Shown here: piece after piece, positions 8,845 through 15,856 of the stretch
Numbering within the stretch: the first letter of the stretch is position 1
Layout of the letters: the number at the start of each line of letters is the position of its first letter
From: Mycobacterium sp. Marseille-P9652
Lineage (GTDB): Bacteria; Actinomycetota; Actinomycetes; Mycobacteriales; Mycobacteriaceae
Direction: 5' to 3'
DNA: 64,000 bases
NCBI RefSeq assembly: GCF_902652685.1
Contig: NZ_CACRUY010000012.1
Coordinates: 59,459 to 123,458, forward strand
Made by a program: the position numbers and the translations under genes
Notes under the pieces: model-generated
The model's input: only the letters and a program-made list of their open reading frames with translations
Told to the model about the DNA's origin: nothing
The model's database searches: none

Positions 8845-9297
8845 ATGAACGGTGCGATGATGGGCCTCGCCGGCATGGTGGTGGGCGCGTCGGCCGTCGG
8901 CGTTGCCGGTGTGGCGCGTTCGATCACCGACACGGTGCTGCCACGGATGATGGGCAGCACCGACCACAAGCATCAGGTCAGTATGAGCCTGCAGGCTCAA
9001 CGCTACGAAACCATCCAGCGCTGGCGGGCGGGCCTGGCCAACGCCCGGGACGCCTACCAGCAGTGGGCCCAGGGGTCGCGCCAGGGCGACCCGCCCAACG
9101 TGGTCGGCGACGAGTGGTTCGAGGGGCTACGCCCCCACCTGCCCACCACCGGCGAGGCTGCGGAGTATCGCACCGCGTGTGAATTGCATTGCGAAAACAC
9201 GACACTCGTTCTGCTTTCGCTCGAGATCGGGCGAATCGAGAGGGAGTGGAACGAGGAGGCGATGGGCGGTGGGCGGCGGCGGGGCCGGCGAAACTAG
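8845..9297 (+). CDS. Conserved hypothetical, 150 residues
   Basis: ATG 8845 opens a 150-residue protein. The first 30 residues are hydrophobic and Gly/Ala/Val-rich (MMGLAGMVVGASAVGVAGVA), which could be a membrane-associated helix. The rest is helical and charged, with a Trp-rich centre (IQRWRAGL, YQQWAQG, VVGDEWFEGLRPHL). I recognise no catalytic motif. Length and position after dhmA match the unknown Rv2297 of M. tuberculosis as I recall it. Confidence 0.65.
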   Translation: MNGAMMGLAGMVVGASAVGVAGVARSITDTVLPRMMGSTDHKHQVSMSLQAQRYETIQRWRAGLANARDAYQQWAQGSRQGDPPNVVGDEWFEGLRPHLPTTGEAAEYRTACELHCENTTLVLLSLEIGRIEREWNEEAMGGGRRRGRRN

Positions 9298-9308
9298 TGC
9301 CCTGAGGT

Positions 9309-9364
9309 CGAGCGTCGAGTCGTTGCGGGATTCCGTCGCGAATGGCGCATCAACTCGACGTTCG
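9309..9364. terminator. Hairpin between convergent genes, same family as 2154-2211
   Basis: Arms 9309-9327 and 9346-9364 pair at 16 of 19 positions around an 18-base loop. The left arm begins CGAGCGTCGAGT, very close to the arm at 2155. It separates the 150-residue unknown (stop 9297) from cysQ (stop 9371), so it probably acts as a bidirectional terminator. Confidence 0.6.
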
Positions 9365-9370
9365 GCGCGG

Positions 9371-10102
9371 TCAGCGGGCAGTGACGGCCAGCACCGCCTC
9401 CGCCAGCTCGGGCCGGCAGACCACCAGGTCCGGCAACTTCGGGTCCGGCTGGTTGTAGAGCAGGTCGGACCCGTCGATGCGCGACGTGTGCAGGCCCGCG
9501 GCGCGGGCCACCGCGACGGGTGCGGCCGAATCCCACTCGTACTGGCCGCCGGCATGCACGTAGACATCCGAGCGGCCCTGGACGATCGACGCCACCTTGG
9601 CTCCGGCCGAACCCAATTCCACCAGGATGCCGTCCAGCGCGTCTCGCACGGACAGCGCGATCGCGGGCGGGCGGGTCCGGGAGACCACGATCCGCGGCTT
9701 GTCGGGCGCTACAGGGGGCGGCGCGACGCGCGGGGTGGCCAGCGTGACGCCCTGCGCGGGCAGCGCGACGGCGCCCGCCACCAGCTCCCCCGCCTGCCAC
9801 AGGGCGACGTGCACCGCCCAGTCCTCGCGGCCGAGCTCGGAGAACTCCCTCGTCCCGTCCAGCGGATCGACGATCCAGACCCGCTCCGAGCGCAGGCGCA
9901 CGGGATCGTCGGCGCCCTCCTCGGACAACACCGCGTCGTCGGGCCGCTCGGCGCCCAGCGCCTCCATGAGGAAGTCATGGGATCGCTTGTCCCCCGCCGC
10001 TTTCCGCTCACTCGCGTCGGAGTCGGCGAACTCCGCGCGCACCCCGAGCAGCAATTGGCCCGCCTCGGTGGCCAACCGCGCGGCCAGTTCGTCATCGTTC
10101 AT
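9371..10102 (-). CDS. cysQ: 3'(2'),5'-bisphosphate nucleotidase / inositol monophosphatase family
   Basis: This 243-residue protein starts at ATG 10102; the longer frame to 10141 is not needed. It has the Mg-dependent FIG-superfamily motifs: SEEG (metal Glu), WIVDPLDGTREF (metal Asp pair) and YEWDSAAP near the C-terminus. CysQ hydrolyses PAP formed in sulfate activation and also shows inositol-phosphate and FBP phosphatase activity in mycobacteria. The REF after the DGT matches CysQ better than IMPase. Confidence 0.8.
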   Translation of the reverse strand: MNDDELAARLATEAGQLLLGVRAEFADSDASERKAAGDKRSHDFLMEALGAERPDDAVLSEEGADDPVRLRSERVWIVDPLDGTREFSELGREDWAVHVALWQAGELVAGAVALPAQGVTLATPRVAPPPVAPDKPRIVVSRTRPPAIALSVRDALDGILVELGSAGAKVASIVQGRSDVYVHAGGQYEWDSAAPVAVARAAGLHTSRIDGSDLLYNQPDPKLPDLVVCRPELAEAVLAVTAR

Positions 10103-10196
10103 CGCATGTCCCAATCCCGGATATCTTGGTAGTTTGGCCAACTTACCTTCCCATCACGGGCCGTCAGATGCCACCCCCGCAGGTGAATTCTCGCGA

Positions 10197-10214
10197 CAAC
10201 AGGTAAACCTGTTG
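10197..10214. promoter_or_regulatory. Perfect 8+8-bp palindrome, candidate operator
   Basis: CAACAGGT-AA-ACCTGTTG is a perfect inverted repeat. It lies between the divergent cysQ (start 10102) and secreted-protein gene (start about 10257). An in-frame GTG at 10218 would put the palindrome directly against that start, which is one reason to prefer GTG 10257. The binding factor is unknown. Confidence 0.5.
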
Positions 10215-10256
10215 GATGTGAGTGGGGGCGACGGCGACATCCTTTCCAGGAACTCG

Positions 10257-10850
10257 GTGAGCCGGTTCCGGCATCTTCCCCGCGGGCGCCTGCTCGCGAT
10301 CAGCGCCCTTCTGGCGGTGGTCGTGATTGGCGGGATCACGGTCTTGGCCGTCAAGCTGGTGCACGGCCACGGCGGCGCTCCGACGGCCGCCCAGCCACCC
10401 CCGCCGCCGCCGAGCTACGCCATCCCCGGCTGTTACAACCCCTCGGTCCCGCCGATCGAACGCCCGAAGCGCCTGAACGTCCTCGGCTGCGCCAGCGTTG
10501 CCGTTGCGCTGCAAGACATGTCGTGGAGTTCGTGGGGACCGCAGGGGGCGGACGGGACGGGCAACGCCGTATTCAAGATCTGCGACCCGAACTGCGCGGC
10601 GGGCTACCAACTGACCAGCCCCGTCGTGGTGCACGCGTGGAACGCCCAGCCGCCGCGGGCCGACGCGATCTGCCAGCCCGGACTGAAGATCTTCGCCGAC
10701 ATGATCCTGGCGTTCCCCAAGGGCCCGCCCCCGCCCACGGCCCAGAAGATGAACACGCAGTACAACGGGATGCCGGCCGTGCACTTCGCCAATTACTCGG
10801 GCGGCAACGCCCGTGACGCCCAGTTCATCGGCTACACGTTCTGCAACTAG
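10257..10850 (+). CDS. Membrane-anchored extracytoplasmic protein, unknown
   Basis: GTG 10257 with AGGA five bases upstream gives 197 residues; GTG 10218 is an alternative. A basic N-terminus (RFRHLPRGR) precedes one transmembrane helix (about residues 12-32). A Pro-rich linker follows, then a domain with four to six Cys (IPGCYN, VLGCAS, KICDPNCAAGY, AICQPG, YTFCN), consistent with disulfides outside the membrane. I do not recognise the domain. Its stop overlaps the thiolase stop in a shared CTAG (10847-10850). Confidence 0.7.
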   Translation: MSRFRHLPRGRLLAISALLAVVVIGGITVLAVKLVHGHGGAPTAAQPPPPPPSYAIPGCYNPSVPPIERPKRLNVLGCASVAVALQDMSWSSWGPQGADGTGNAVFKICDPNCAAGYQLTSPVVVHAWNAQPPRADAICQPGLKIFADMILAFPKGPPPPTAQKMNTQYNGMPAVHFANYSGGNARDAQFIGYTFCN

Positions 10851-12022
10851 ACCTCGACGACTACCGCGCCGCCCTGGCCGCCGCCGGCGCACATGGCCGC
10901 GACGCCGATGCCGCCACCGCGCCTAGCCAGCTCGTAAACCAGAGTGGTGACCATGCGCGCGCCCGAGGCGGCGATCGGATGCCCGAGGCTGCAACCGCTC
11001 CCGGAGAAGTTGACCCTCTCCTCGTCGAGCGCGTACTCCCGGCAGGCCGCGATCGGCACCGAGGCGAACGCCTCGTTGATCTCCCACAGCGCAACGTCCT
11101 GAGGCGACAGGCCCGCCCGCTGAAGCACCTTGCCGATGACCTTGACCGCGCCCAGACCACAGTCGCGCGCCGGGACGCCCGCCGCCGCCCACGCCCTGAC
11201 CGTGCCCATCACGTTGAGCTTCTCGGCGTCGGCGTATTCGCGGTCGACGAGCGCGACCGCCGCCGCGGCGTCGTTGGTGCCGCTGCTGTTGCCCGCCGTG
11301 ATGGAGAAGCCCTCGATCTCGGGATGCAGCACCTTGAGACCGGCAAGTTTCTCCACGGTGGTGTCGCGGCGCGGATGCTCGTCGACCGAGAACTCGGTCA
11401 CCGAGCCGTCGAGCTGGGTGATCTTCAGCGGGAGGATCTCGTCGACGAACTTGCCCGCATCCATGGCGGCGATCGCCCGCTGATGCGACCGCGCCGCCCA
11501 GGCGTCCATCTCTTCGCGCGTGATGCCGACGGCCTGCGCGGTGTTCCAGCCCACCGTGATCGACATGTCCCGCGCCGGGGCGTCGGGGGTCTCGACGTGA
11601 GTCGGTGGCATCCACTGCTCCTGGAACTTCAGCTCGGGGCCCGGGATGCGCCAGTTGGTCAGCGGCGTCATCGACAGCGACTGCACGCCGCCGGCGATCA
11701 GCACGCGCTCCATCCCGGATCCGATCTGCGCCGCCGCGTTGCCGATGGCGGTGAGGCTCCCGGCGCAGTGGCGGTTCACCGACTGACCGGGGATGTCCTC
11801 CAGGCCGGTGGCGGTCGCCGCGTAACGCGCCAGATCGCCTCCGCCGTAATGTGATTCGGCGAAGATGATGTCGTCGATGGCGGACGGATCCACGCCCGAC
11901 CTACGCACCACCTCCGGAAGCACGGCGGTGATCAGCGTCTCGGGCGGGGTGTTGACCAGCGTCCCCTTGAACGAGCGGCCGATCGCCGTGCGGACGGCTC
12001 CGACGATCACGGGTGTAGCCAT
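10847..12022 (-). CDS. Acetyl-CoA acyltransferase (thiolase)
   Basis: This 391-residue thiolase has the acyl-accepting Cys86 in NRHCAGSL, the NEAF loop (EINEAFAS), the His in SLGHPIAASGARM and the second Cys in MCAGGGQGGA. It condenses or cleaves acyl-CoA in beta-oxidation or acetoacetyl-CoA metabolism. Substrate chain length cannot be read from sequence, and no beta-oxidation partner is adjacent. ATG 12022 opens with MATPVIVGAVRTAIGR, the usual thiolase N-terminus. It is divergent from DoxX across a strong hairpin. Confidence 0.9.
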   Translation of the reverse strand: MATPVIVGAVRTAIGRSFKGTLVNTPPETLITAVLPEVVRRSGVDPSAIDDIIFAESHYGGGDLARYAATATGLEDIPGQSVNRHCAGSLTAIGNAAAQIGSGMERVLIAGGVQSLSMTPLTNWRIPGPELKFQEQWMPPTHVETPDAPARDMSITVGWNTAQAVGITREEMDAWAARSHQRAIAAMDAGKFVDEILPLKITQLDGSVTEFSVDEHPRRDTTVEKLAGLKVLHPEIEGFSITAGNSSGTNDAAAAVALVDREYADAEKLNVMGTVRAWAAAGVPARDCGLGAVKVIGKVLQRAGLSPQDVALWEINEAFASVPIAACREYALDEERVNFSGSGCSLGHPIAASGARMVTTLVYELARRGGGIGVAAMCAGGGQGGAVVVEV

Positions 12023-12088
12023 GTGTGTACCTCGAACTGTCGTGTGGGCTGTGCGCGATTTGACGGCCTGAGTTTACACGAAACGCCT

Positions 12089-12144
12089 CGAGCGTAACGC
12101 CGTGGCACCACATCCGACGGGCTGGCGCCGCGGCGTTACGCTCG
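12089..12144. repeat. Perfect 14-bp inverted repeat in divergent promoter region
   Basis: Arms CGAGCGTAACGCCG (12089-12102) and its exact complement (12131-12144) flank a 28-base spacer. The right arm ends 4 bases before the DoxX start codon. As RNA it would form a stable hairpin in the DoxX 5' end; as DNA it could be an operator pair. It may also be a dispersed intergenic palindrome. Confidence 0.5.
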
Positions 12145-12148
12145 CGCA

Positions 12149-12541
12149 ATGACCACCACCCCCCTCGTGCAGCCTGACACCACCCAGACAGCCGCGTACC
12201 GGGTCGCGGCGATGCTGGTGGGCATCGGCACCGTGCACTTCCTGGCACCTAAGCCCTTCGACACGATCGTCCCCGCCGAACTGCCCGGAAGTCCGCGGTT
12301 CTACACCTACGCCTCCGGGGTCGCCGAGGTGGCGATCGGGGCGCTGCTGGTGCCCCGCCCCACGCGGCGCCTGGCCGCGCTGGCCGCCGTCGCGCTGTTC
12401 GTCGGCGTCTTCCCGGCGAACGTGAACATGGTGCGGCTGTGGTGGGACAAGCCCTGGCCGATGCGCATCGCCGCGCTGGCGCGGCTGCCGCTGCAGATTC
12501 CGATGATCACGACCGCGCTCAAGATCCGGCGCAACAGCTGA
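12149..12541 (+). CDS. DoxX-like membrane protein
   Basis: This is a 130-residue protein with four hydrophobic segments (about 15-35, 50-70, 72-92, 105-122). The order and the motifs HFLAPKPFDTIVP, YASGVAEVAIG and FPANVNMVRLWWD fit the small DoxX/DUF4267-like membrane family. No Shine-Dalgarno sequence is visible, so it may be translated from a leaderless mRNA. A SnoaL-like gene follows after 16 bases, probably in the same transcript. Function is unknown. Confidence 0.7.
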   Translation: MTTTPLVQPDTTQTAAYRVAAMLVGIGTVHFLAPKPFDTIVPAELPGSPRFYTYASGVAEVAIGALLVPRPTRRLAALAAVALFVGVFPANVNMVRLWWDKPWPMRIAALARLPLQIPMITTALKIRRNS

Positions 12542-12557
12542 CCGGTCGGGAACCGGC

Positions 12558-13016
12558 ATGGACGCGGCACGGGCCAACATCGAACTGATCCAAGCGTGGT
12601 TGGACGCCCACAACCGCCAGGACATGGGCGCGCTCGACTTCATGGCCGACGACGTCGAGATCGTCGAAATGCCCACCGGCGTCACATGGCACGGCCGTGA
12701 GGACATGGAAAACCTTGCTCGCCTGGCCTATTCCCGCAACAGTCACAAGAGGCTCACGCACCTTTTCGCCACGGACACCCAGGCCTGCGTGGAGTATGTG
12801 ACCACGGTCCCGACGGCCGGCGAGGTGACGACGTTCGAAAAGGACTGGGGCCTGCACGGCATCGACATCTCCGGCGCCGAGCCCACCACGGCCATGTTCG
12901 AGCTCGCGGTGTGCTTCGTGTGCGAGATCGAGGACGGCAAGATCCGGCGCGCTCGCGAGTACTGGGACGCGGCGAGCGTGGCGCGTCAACTGGGAGTTTC
13001 CGAACAACCGCGCTGA
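12558..13016 (+). CDS. SnoaL-like / NTF2-fold protein
   Basis: This 152-residue stand-alone protein has the SnoaL/NTF2 pattern: an N-terminal helix (IELIQAWLDAHNRQDM), then DFMADDVEIVEMPTGVTWHGRED, and a final strand KIRRAREYWD. These small conical-barrel proteins act as polyketide cyclases, isomerases or binding proteins. It is 16 bases downstream of DoxX. It is not closely similar to the NTF2-like modules of the giant protein at 33026. Confidence 0.75.
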   Translation: MDAARANIELIQAWLDAHNRQDMGALDFMADDVEIVEMPTGVTWHGREDMENLARLAYSRNSHKRLTHLFATDTQACVEYVTTVPTAGEVTTFEKDWGLHGIDISGAEPTTAMFELAVCFVCEIEDGKIRRAREYWDAASVARQLGVSEQPR

Positions 13017-13148
13017 CGTCCCGGCGCGAAATGGCACCACCTCCCGGGGTTGAGTACGCTTCGAGCGCCACCTTTCGGTCGCGCGCCCCCAATGCTGCAG
13101 CGTCGCAAGCCCAGAACGCCGCCGCGGCGGATCGCACAGGAGGTCCAC

Positions 13149-14075
13149 GTGGGAAAGACCGGCCTTGCCGCAGTCCTCGCGGTGGCCGCCGCCCTGATGG
13201 TCGGCATCGGAGACGTCCTGCAACAGCGGTCGGCCCAGCAGGTGACCGACAAACCGGTCGGCACCCTCGGGTTGTTCCGCCGGCTACTGCACGACCGCCG
13301 GTGGTGGGTCGGCACCCTCGTGGCCGGCGCCGGGTTCGGGCTGCAGGCCGCCGCCCTCGGGCTCGGTTCGGTCGTGCTCGTCCAGGCGCTGCTGGTGACG
13401 TCGTTGCTGTTCGCGTTGGTGATCAACGCGAAGGTCAACCACCGCGGAATCACTCGCGCGCAAGCGATTTGGGCCGTCTTGCTGGCGGCGGCCGTCACGG
13501 TGGTGGTCACGGTCGGTGACCCGCAGGCCGGGAGTCCCCGCGCCTCACTCAAGACCTGGACCGTCGTCGCCGTCATCATGGTTCCGGCCTTGATCCTCTG
13601 CGTCATCGGCTCGCGCGTCTTCTCGGGTGCGGTCAGCGCGATGTTGCTCGGCCTGGTGTCCGGTTCGTTGTGGGGCCTGTTCTCCGTCTTGACCAAGGGG
13701 GTGGTCGACCAGCTCGGCCGCGGACTGCCGGCGCTGCTGCGGGCCCCGGAGGTGTATGTGTGGATTGCGCTGGCGCTCGCCGCGACCGCCTGGGAGCAGT
13801 CGGCGTTCCGTGCCGGTCCCCTCACCGCGTCGCTGCCCGCGACCACCGTCGCCGAACCGATCGTCGGGTCGGTGCTCGGCGTCGCGGTGCTCGGCGAGAC
13901 GCTCAACACCAACGCCGTCGGGATCGTCGCGCTGAGTGTGTCGGTCGCCGTGATGATCGCCGCCACCGTGGCGCTCGCTCACAGCCAGGCCGCGGCGGGC
14001 CCGTCCCCCTCAGCTCGCCGGGGAGCCGACACGGTGGAGGGTGCCGTCGGGATCGACGTAGGCGAACTCCCTTAG
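13149..14075 (+). CDS. DMT-superfamily (EamA-like) membrane transporter
   Basis: GTG 13149 is preceded by an excellent AGGAGGT (13138-13144), giving 308 residues; the open frame upstream to 13050 is not needed. There are about nine to ten hydrophobic helices arranged as two related halves, as in drug/metabolite transporters. Segments VGIGDVLQQRSAQQV and LTASLPATTVAEPIVG are typical of the mycobacterial DMT group. The substrate is unknown. Its 3' end overlaps the convergent glyoxalase-like gene by 66 bases. Confidence 0.8.
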   Translation: MGKTGLAAVLAVAAALMVGIGDVLQQRSAQQVTDKPVGTLGLFRRLLHDRRWWVGTLVAGAGFGLQAAALGLGSVVLVQALLVTSLLFALVINAKVNHRGITRAQAIWAVLLAAAVTVVVTVGDPQAGSPRASLKTWTVVAVIMVPALILCVIGSRVFSGAVSAMLLGLVSGSLWGLFSVLTKGVVDQLGRGLPALLRAPEVYVWIALALAATAWEQSAFRAGPLTASLPATTVAEPIVGSVLGVAVLGETLNTNAVGIVALSVSVAVMIAATVALAHSQAAAGPSPSARRGADTVEGAVGIDVGELP

Positions 14076-14378
14076 GCCGTACGGTGTGTCGCACGGCGGG
14101 ATGAGCCGCCCTTCCAGGCCGTCCAACGCCGCCCACTCCGCGTGCAGCGCATCGGCGTCGCTGACGTAGAGGTAGACGCTGGAGGCGGTGCTCAGCGGGT
14201 CGTGTTCGGCCCATTCCGTGAGGTGGATGGACACGGACCCGCGATCGACAAAACCGTAACGCTCCGGGCCTTCGTAGGCGCGGGCGTCGAATCCCATTCT
14301 GCGGTAACGGCTGAGGGCTGCATCCAGGTCGAGGACGGGGACGATCGGTGATACCGAGGTGAATTCGATTGCCGTCAC
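14010..14378 (-). CDS. Glyoxalase/bleomycin-resistance fold protein
   Basis: A GTG-started 122-residue protein with the vicinal-oxygen-chelate fold pattern: VSPIVPVLDLDAALSRYRRMGF at the start, SIHLTEW in the middle, and REFAYVDPDGTLHRVG at the end. Bleomycin-binding and dioxygenase relatives share this pattern. A metal site is not clear: His in SIHLTE and Glu in REFAY are candidates. The last 66 bases overlap the DMT transporter gene tail to tail. Confidence 0.75.
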   Translation of the reverse strand: MTAIEFTSVSPIVPVLDLDAALSRYRRMGFDARAYEGPERYGFVDRGSVSIHLTEWAEHDPLSTASSVYLYVSDADALHAEWAALDGLEGRLIPPCDTPYGLREFAYVDPDGTLHRVGSPAS

Positions 14379-14527
14379 GCGTCGAGTCTCTCACCTCGCG
14401 TCGCGCCGGGGCGCCTGTCGTGAATCGCCGCTCGCCGTTTACCTTCTAGGAGTGGCTAGCCGCGACGAGCGTGGCGTACGCTCTTGCGGCCGATCCGGGT
14501 CCCTGCCGCGCGGTGTGAGGAGGACAA

Positions 14528-15856
14528 GTGAGCCCACCAGAGACGGCGGCGAAAGTTGCCGGCGAACTTCCGGTGATACACCTTTCGCAGCTGCTCCGCG
14601 CTCAGGTGCTGGCCCGCTCGGGCGAGGCCATCGGACGGGTCGAGGACGTGATCGCGCGCCTGGGCGGCGCCGACGACTACCCGGCGGTCACGGGGATTGT
14701 GGCGGGGGTCGGCGGACGCCGTGTGTTCGTCGGCAGCAAGTCCATCGACCAGCTGGGTGCCGACCGAGTCCTGTTGGGCAAGAACAAGGTTGACCTCCGA
14801 CGTTTCGAGCGCCGCGACGGAGAGGTGCTGCTGCGCACCGACGTGCTGGGGCACCGGCTGATCGACGTCGCCGCCGTGGAGCTGGTTCGCGCCTACGACG
14901 TCGAGCTCGAAGACACCGGCGCCGGCTGGGTGGTCGCGCGGCTGGACACCCGCCGTCCGCCGAGCTTGTTCGGGTTGATCAAGCACTCCGGCGGCCACGC
15001 CGCGCGCGACTGGAAGTCGTTCGAGCCGCTCATCGGTCACGCGCGCTCCGACGCGGTGCGACGCCTCTCGGACCGCTTCGGCGAGTTCAAGGCCGCCGAG
15101 ATCGCCGACCTGCTCGAGGAGGCGGACAAGGCCGAAGGCGGCGAGATCCTCGATCGCGTGCACAGCGACCCGGAACTGGAAGCCGACGTTTTCGAGGAGC
15201 TGGACCCCGAGAAGGCGAGCCGGCTGCTCGACGGCATGCCCGATGCGGAGGTCGCGGCGCTGCTGGGCCGGATGCGCGCCGACGATGCCGCCGACGCTAT
15301 CGCCGACCTGCGCCAGTCCCGCCGCCGCCCGGTGCTGGACCTGATGCCCGCGCCGCAGCGGACCAAGGTGATCACGCTGATGGGCTTCAACCCCGAAAGC
15401 GCCGGGGGGCTGATGAACGTCGACTTCGTCGCCTGCCCCGCCACCAGCACCGCGGCCGAGGCGCTCGGGTTGATCGCCTCCTCGCGCAGCATCCAGCCCG
15501 AGGCCCTCATCAAGGTCCATGTCGTCGACGCGGACAAACGACTCGACGGCGTGGTCTCCGTCATCGCCCTGCTGCAGGCCGATCCGGCGGAACGCCTTGA
15601 ATCACTGATGGATTCGGACCCCGTGCGGGTCAGCGCCAGCGCCGACCTGACGGACATCGCGCTCTTGATGGCGGACTTCAACCTCTACTCCATCCCCGTC
15701 GTCGACGACCAGGACCGCGTGCTCGGTGTGGTCACCGTCGACGACGTGCTGGAGGCGACCATCCCCGAGGACTGGCGCCGCCGCGAACCCGCTCCGCGTC
15801 CGGTCCGCGAGGTGCCCCCGTCCGACGGTGACCGCACCGCGCCGGAGCCCTCGTGA
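14528..15856 (+). CDS. Soluble PRC-barrel / MgtE-N / tandem CBS protein
   Basis: GTG 14528 follows GAGGAGGACA and gives 442 residues with no membrane span. Order: PRC-barrel-like segments (about 15-150), an MgtE N-terminal helical domain (about 175-300; repeated LLEEADKAEGGEILDRV and LDGMPDAEVAALLGRM helices, then GGLMN), and two CBS domains (about 305-425; SIPVVDDQDRVLGVVTVDD). In MgtE channels the N and CBS domains sense Mg2+ and gate the pore, but here the pore domain is absent. The next gene, an NRAMP-like transporter, overlaps by GTGA, so this protein is probably its cytoplasmic sensor or gate. Confidence 0.85.
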   Translation: MSPPETAAKVAGELPVIHLSQLLRAQVLARSGEAIGRVEDVIARLGGADDYPAVTGIVAGVGGRRVFVGSKSIDQLGADRVLLGKNKVDLRRFERRDGEVLLRTDVLGHRLIDVAAVELVRAYDVELEDTGAGWVVARLDTRRPPSLFGLIKHSGGHAARDWKSFEPLIGHARSDAVRRLSDRFGEFKAAEIADLLEEADKAEGGEILDRVHSDPELEADVFEELDPEKASRLLDGMPDAEVAALLGRMRADDAADAIADLRQSRRRPVLDLMPAPQRTKVITLMGFNPESAGGLMNVDFVACPATSTAAEALGLIASSRSIQPEALIKVHVVDADKRLDGVVSVIALLQADPAERLESLMDSDPVRVSASADLTDIALLMADFNLYSIPVVDDQDRVLGVVTVDDVLEATIPEDWRRREPAPRPVREVPPSDGDRTAPEPS

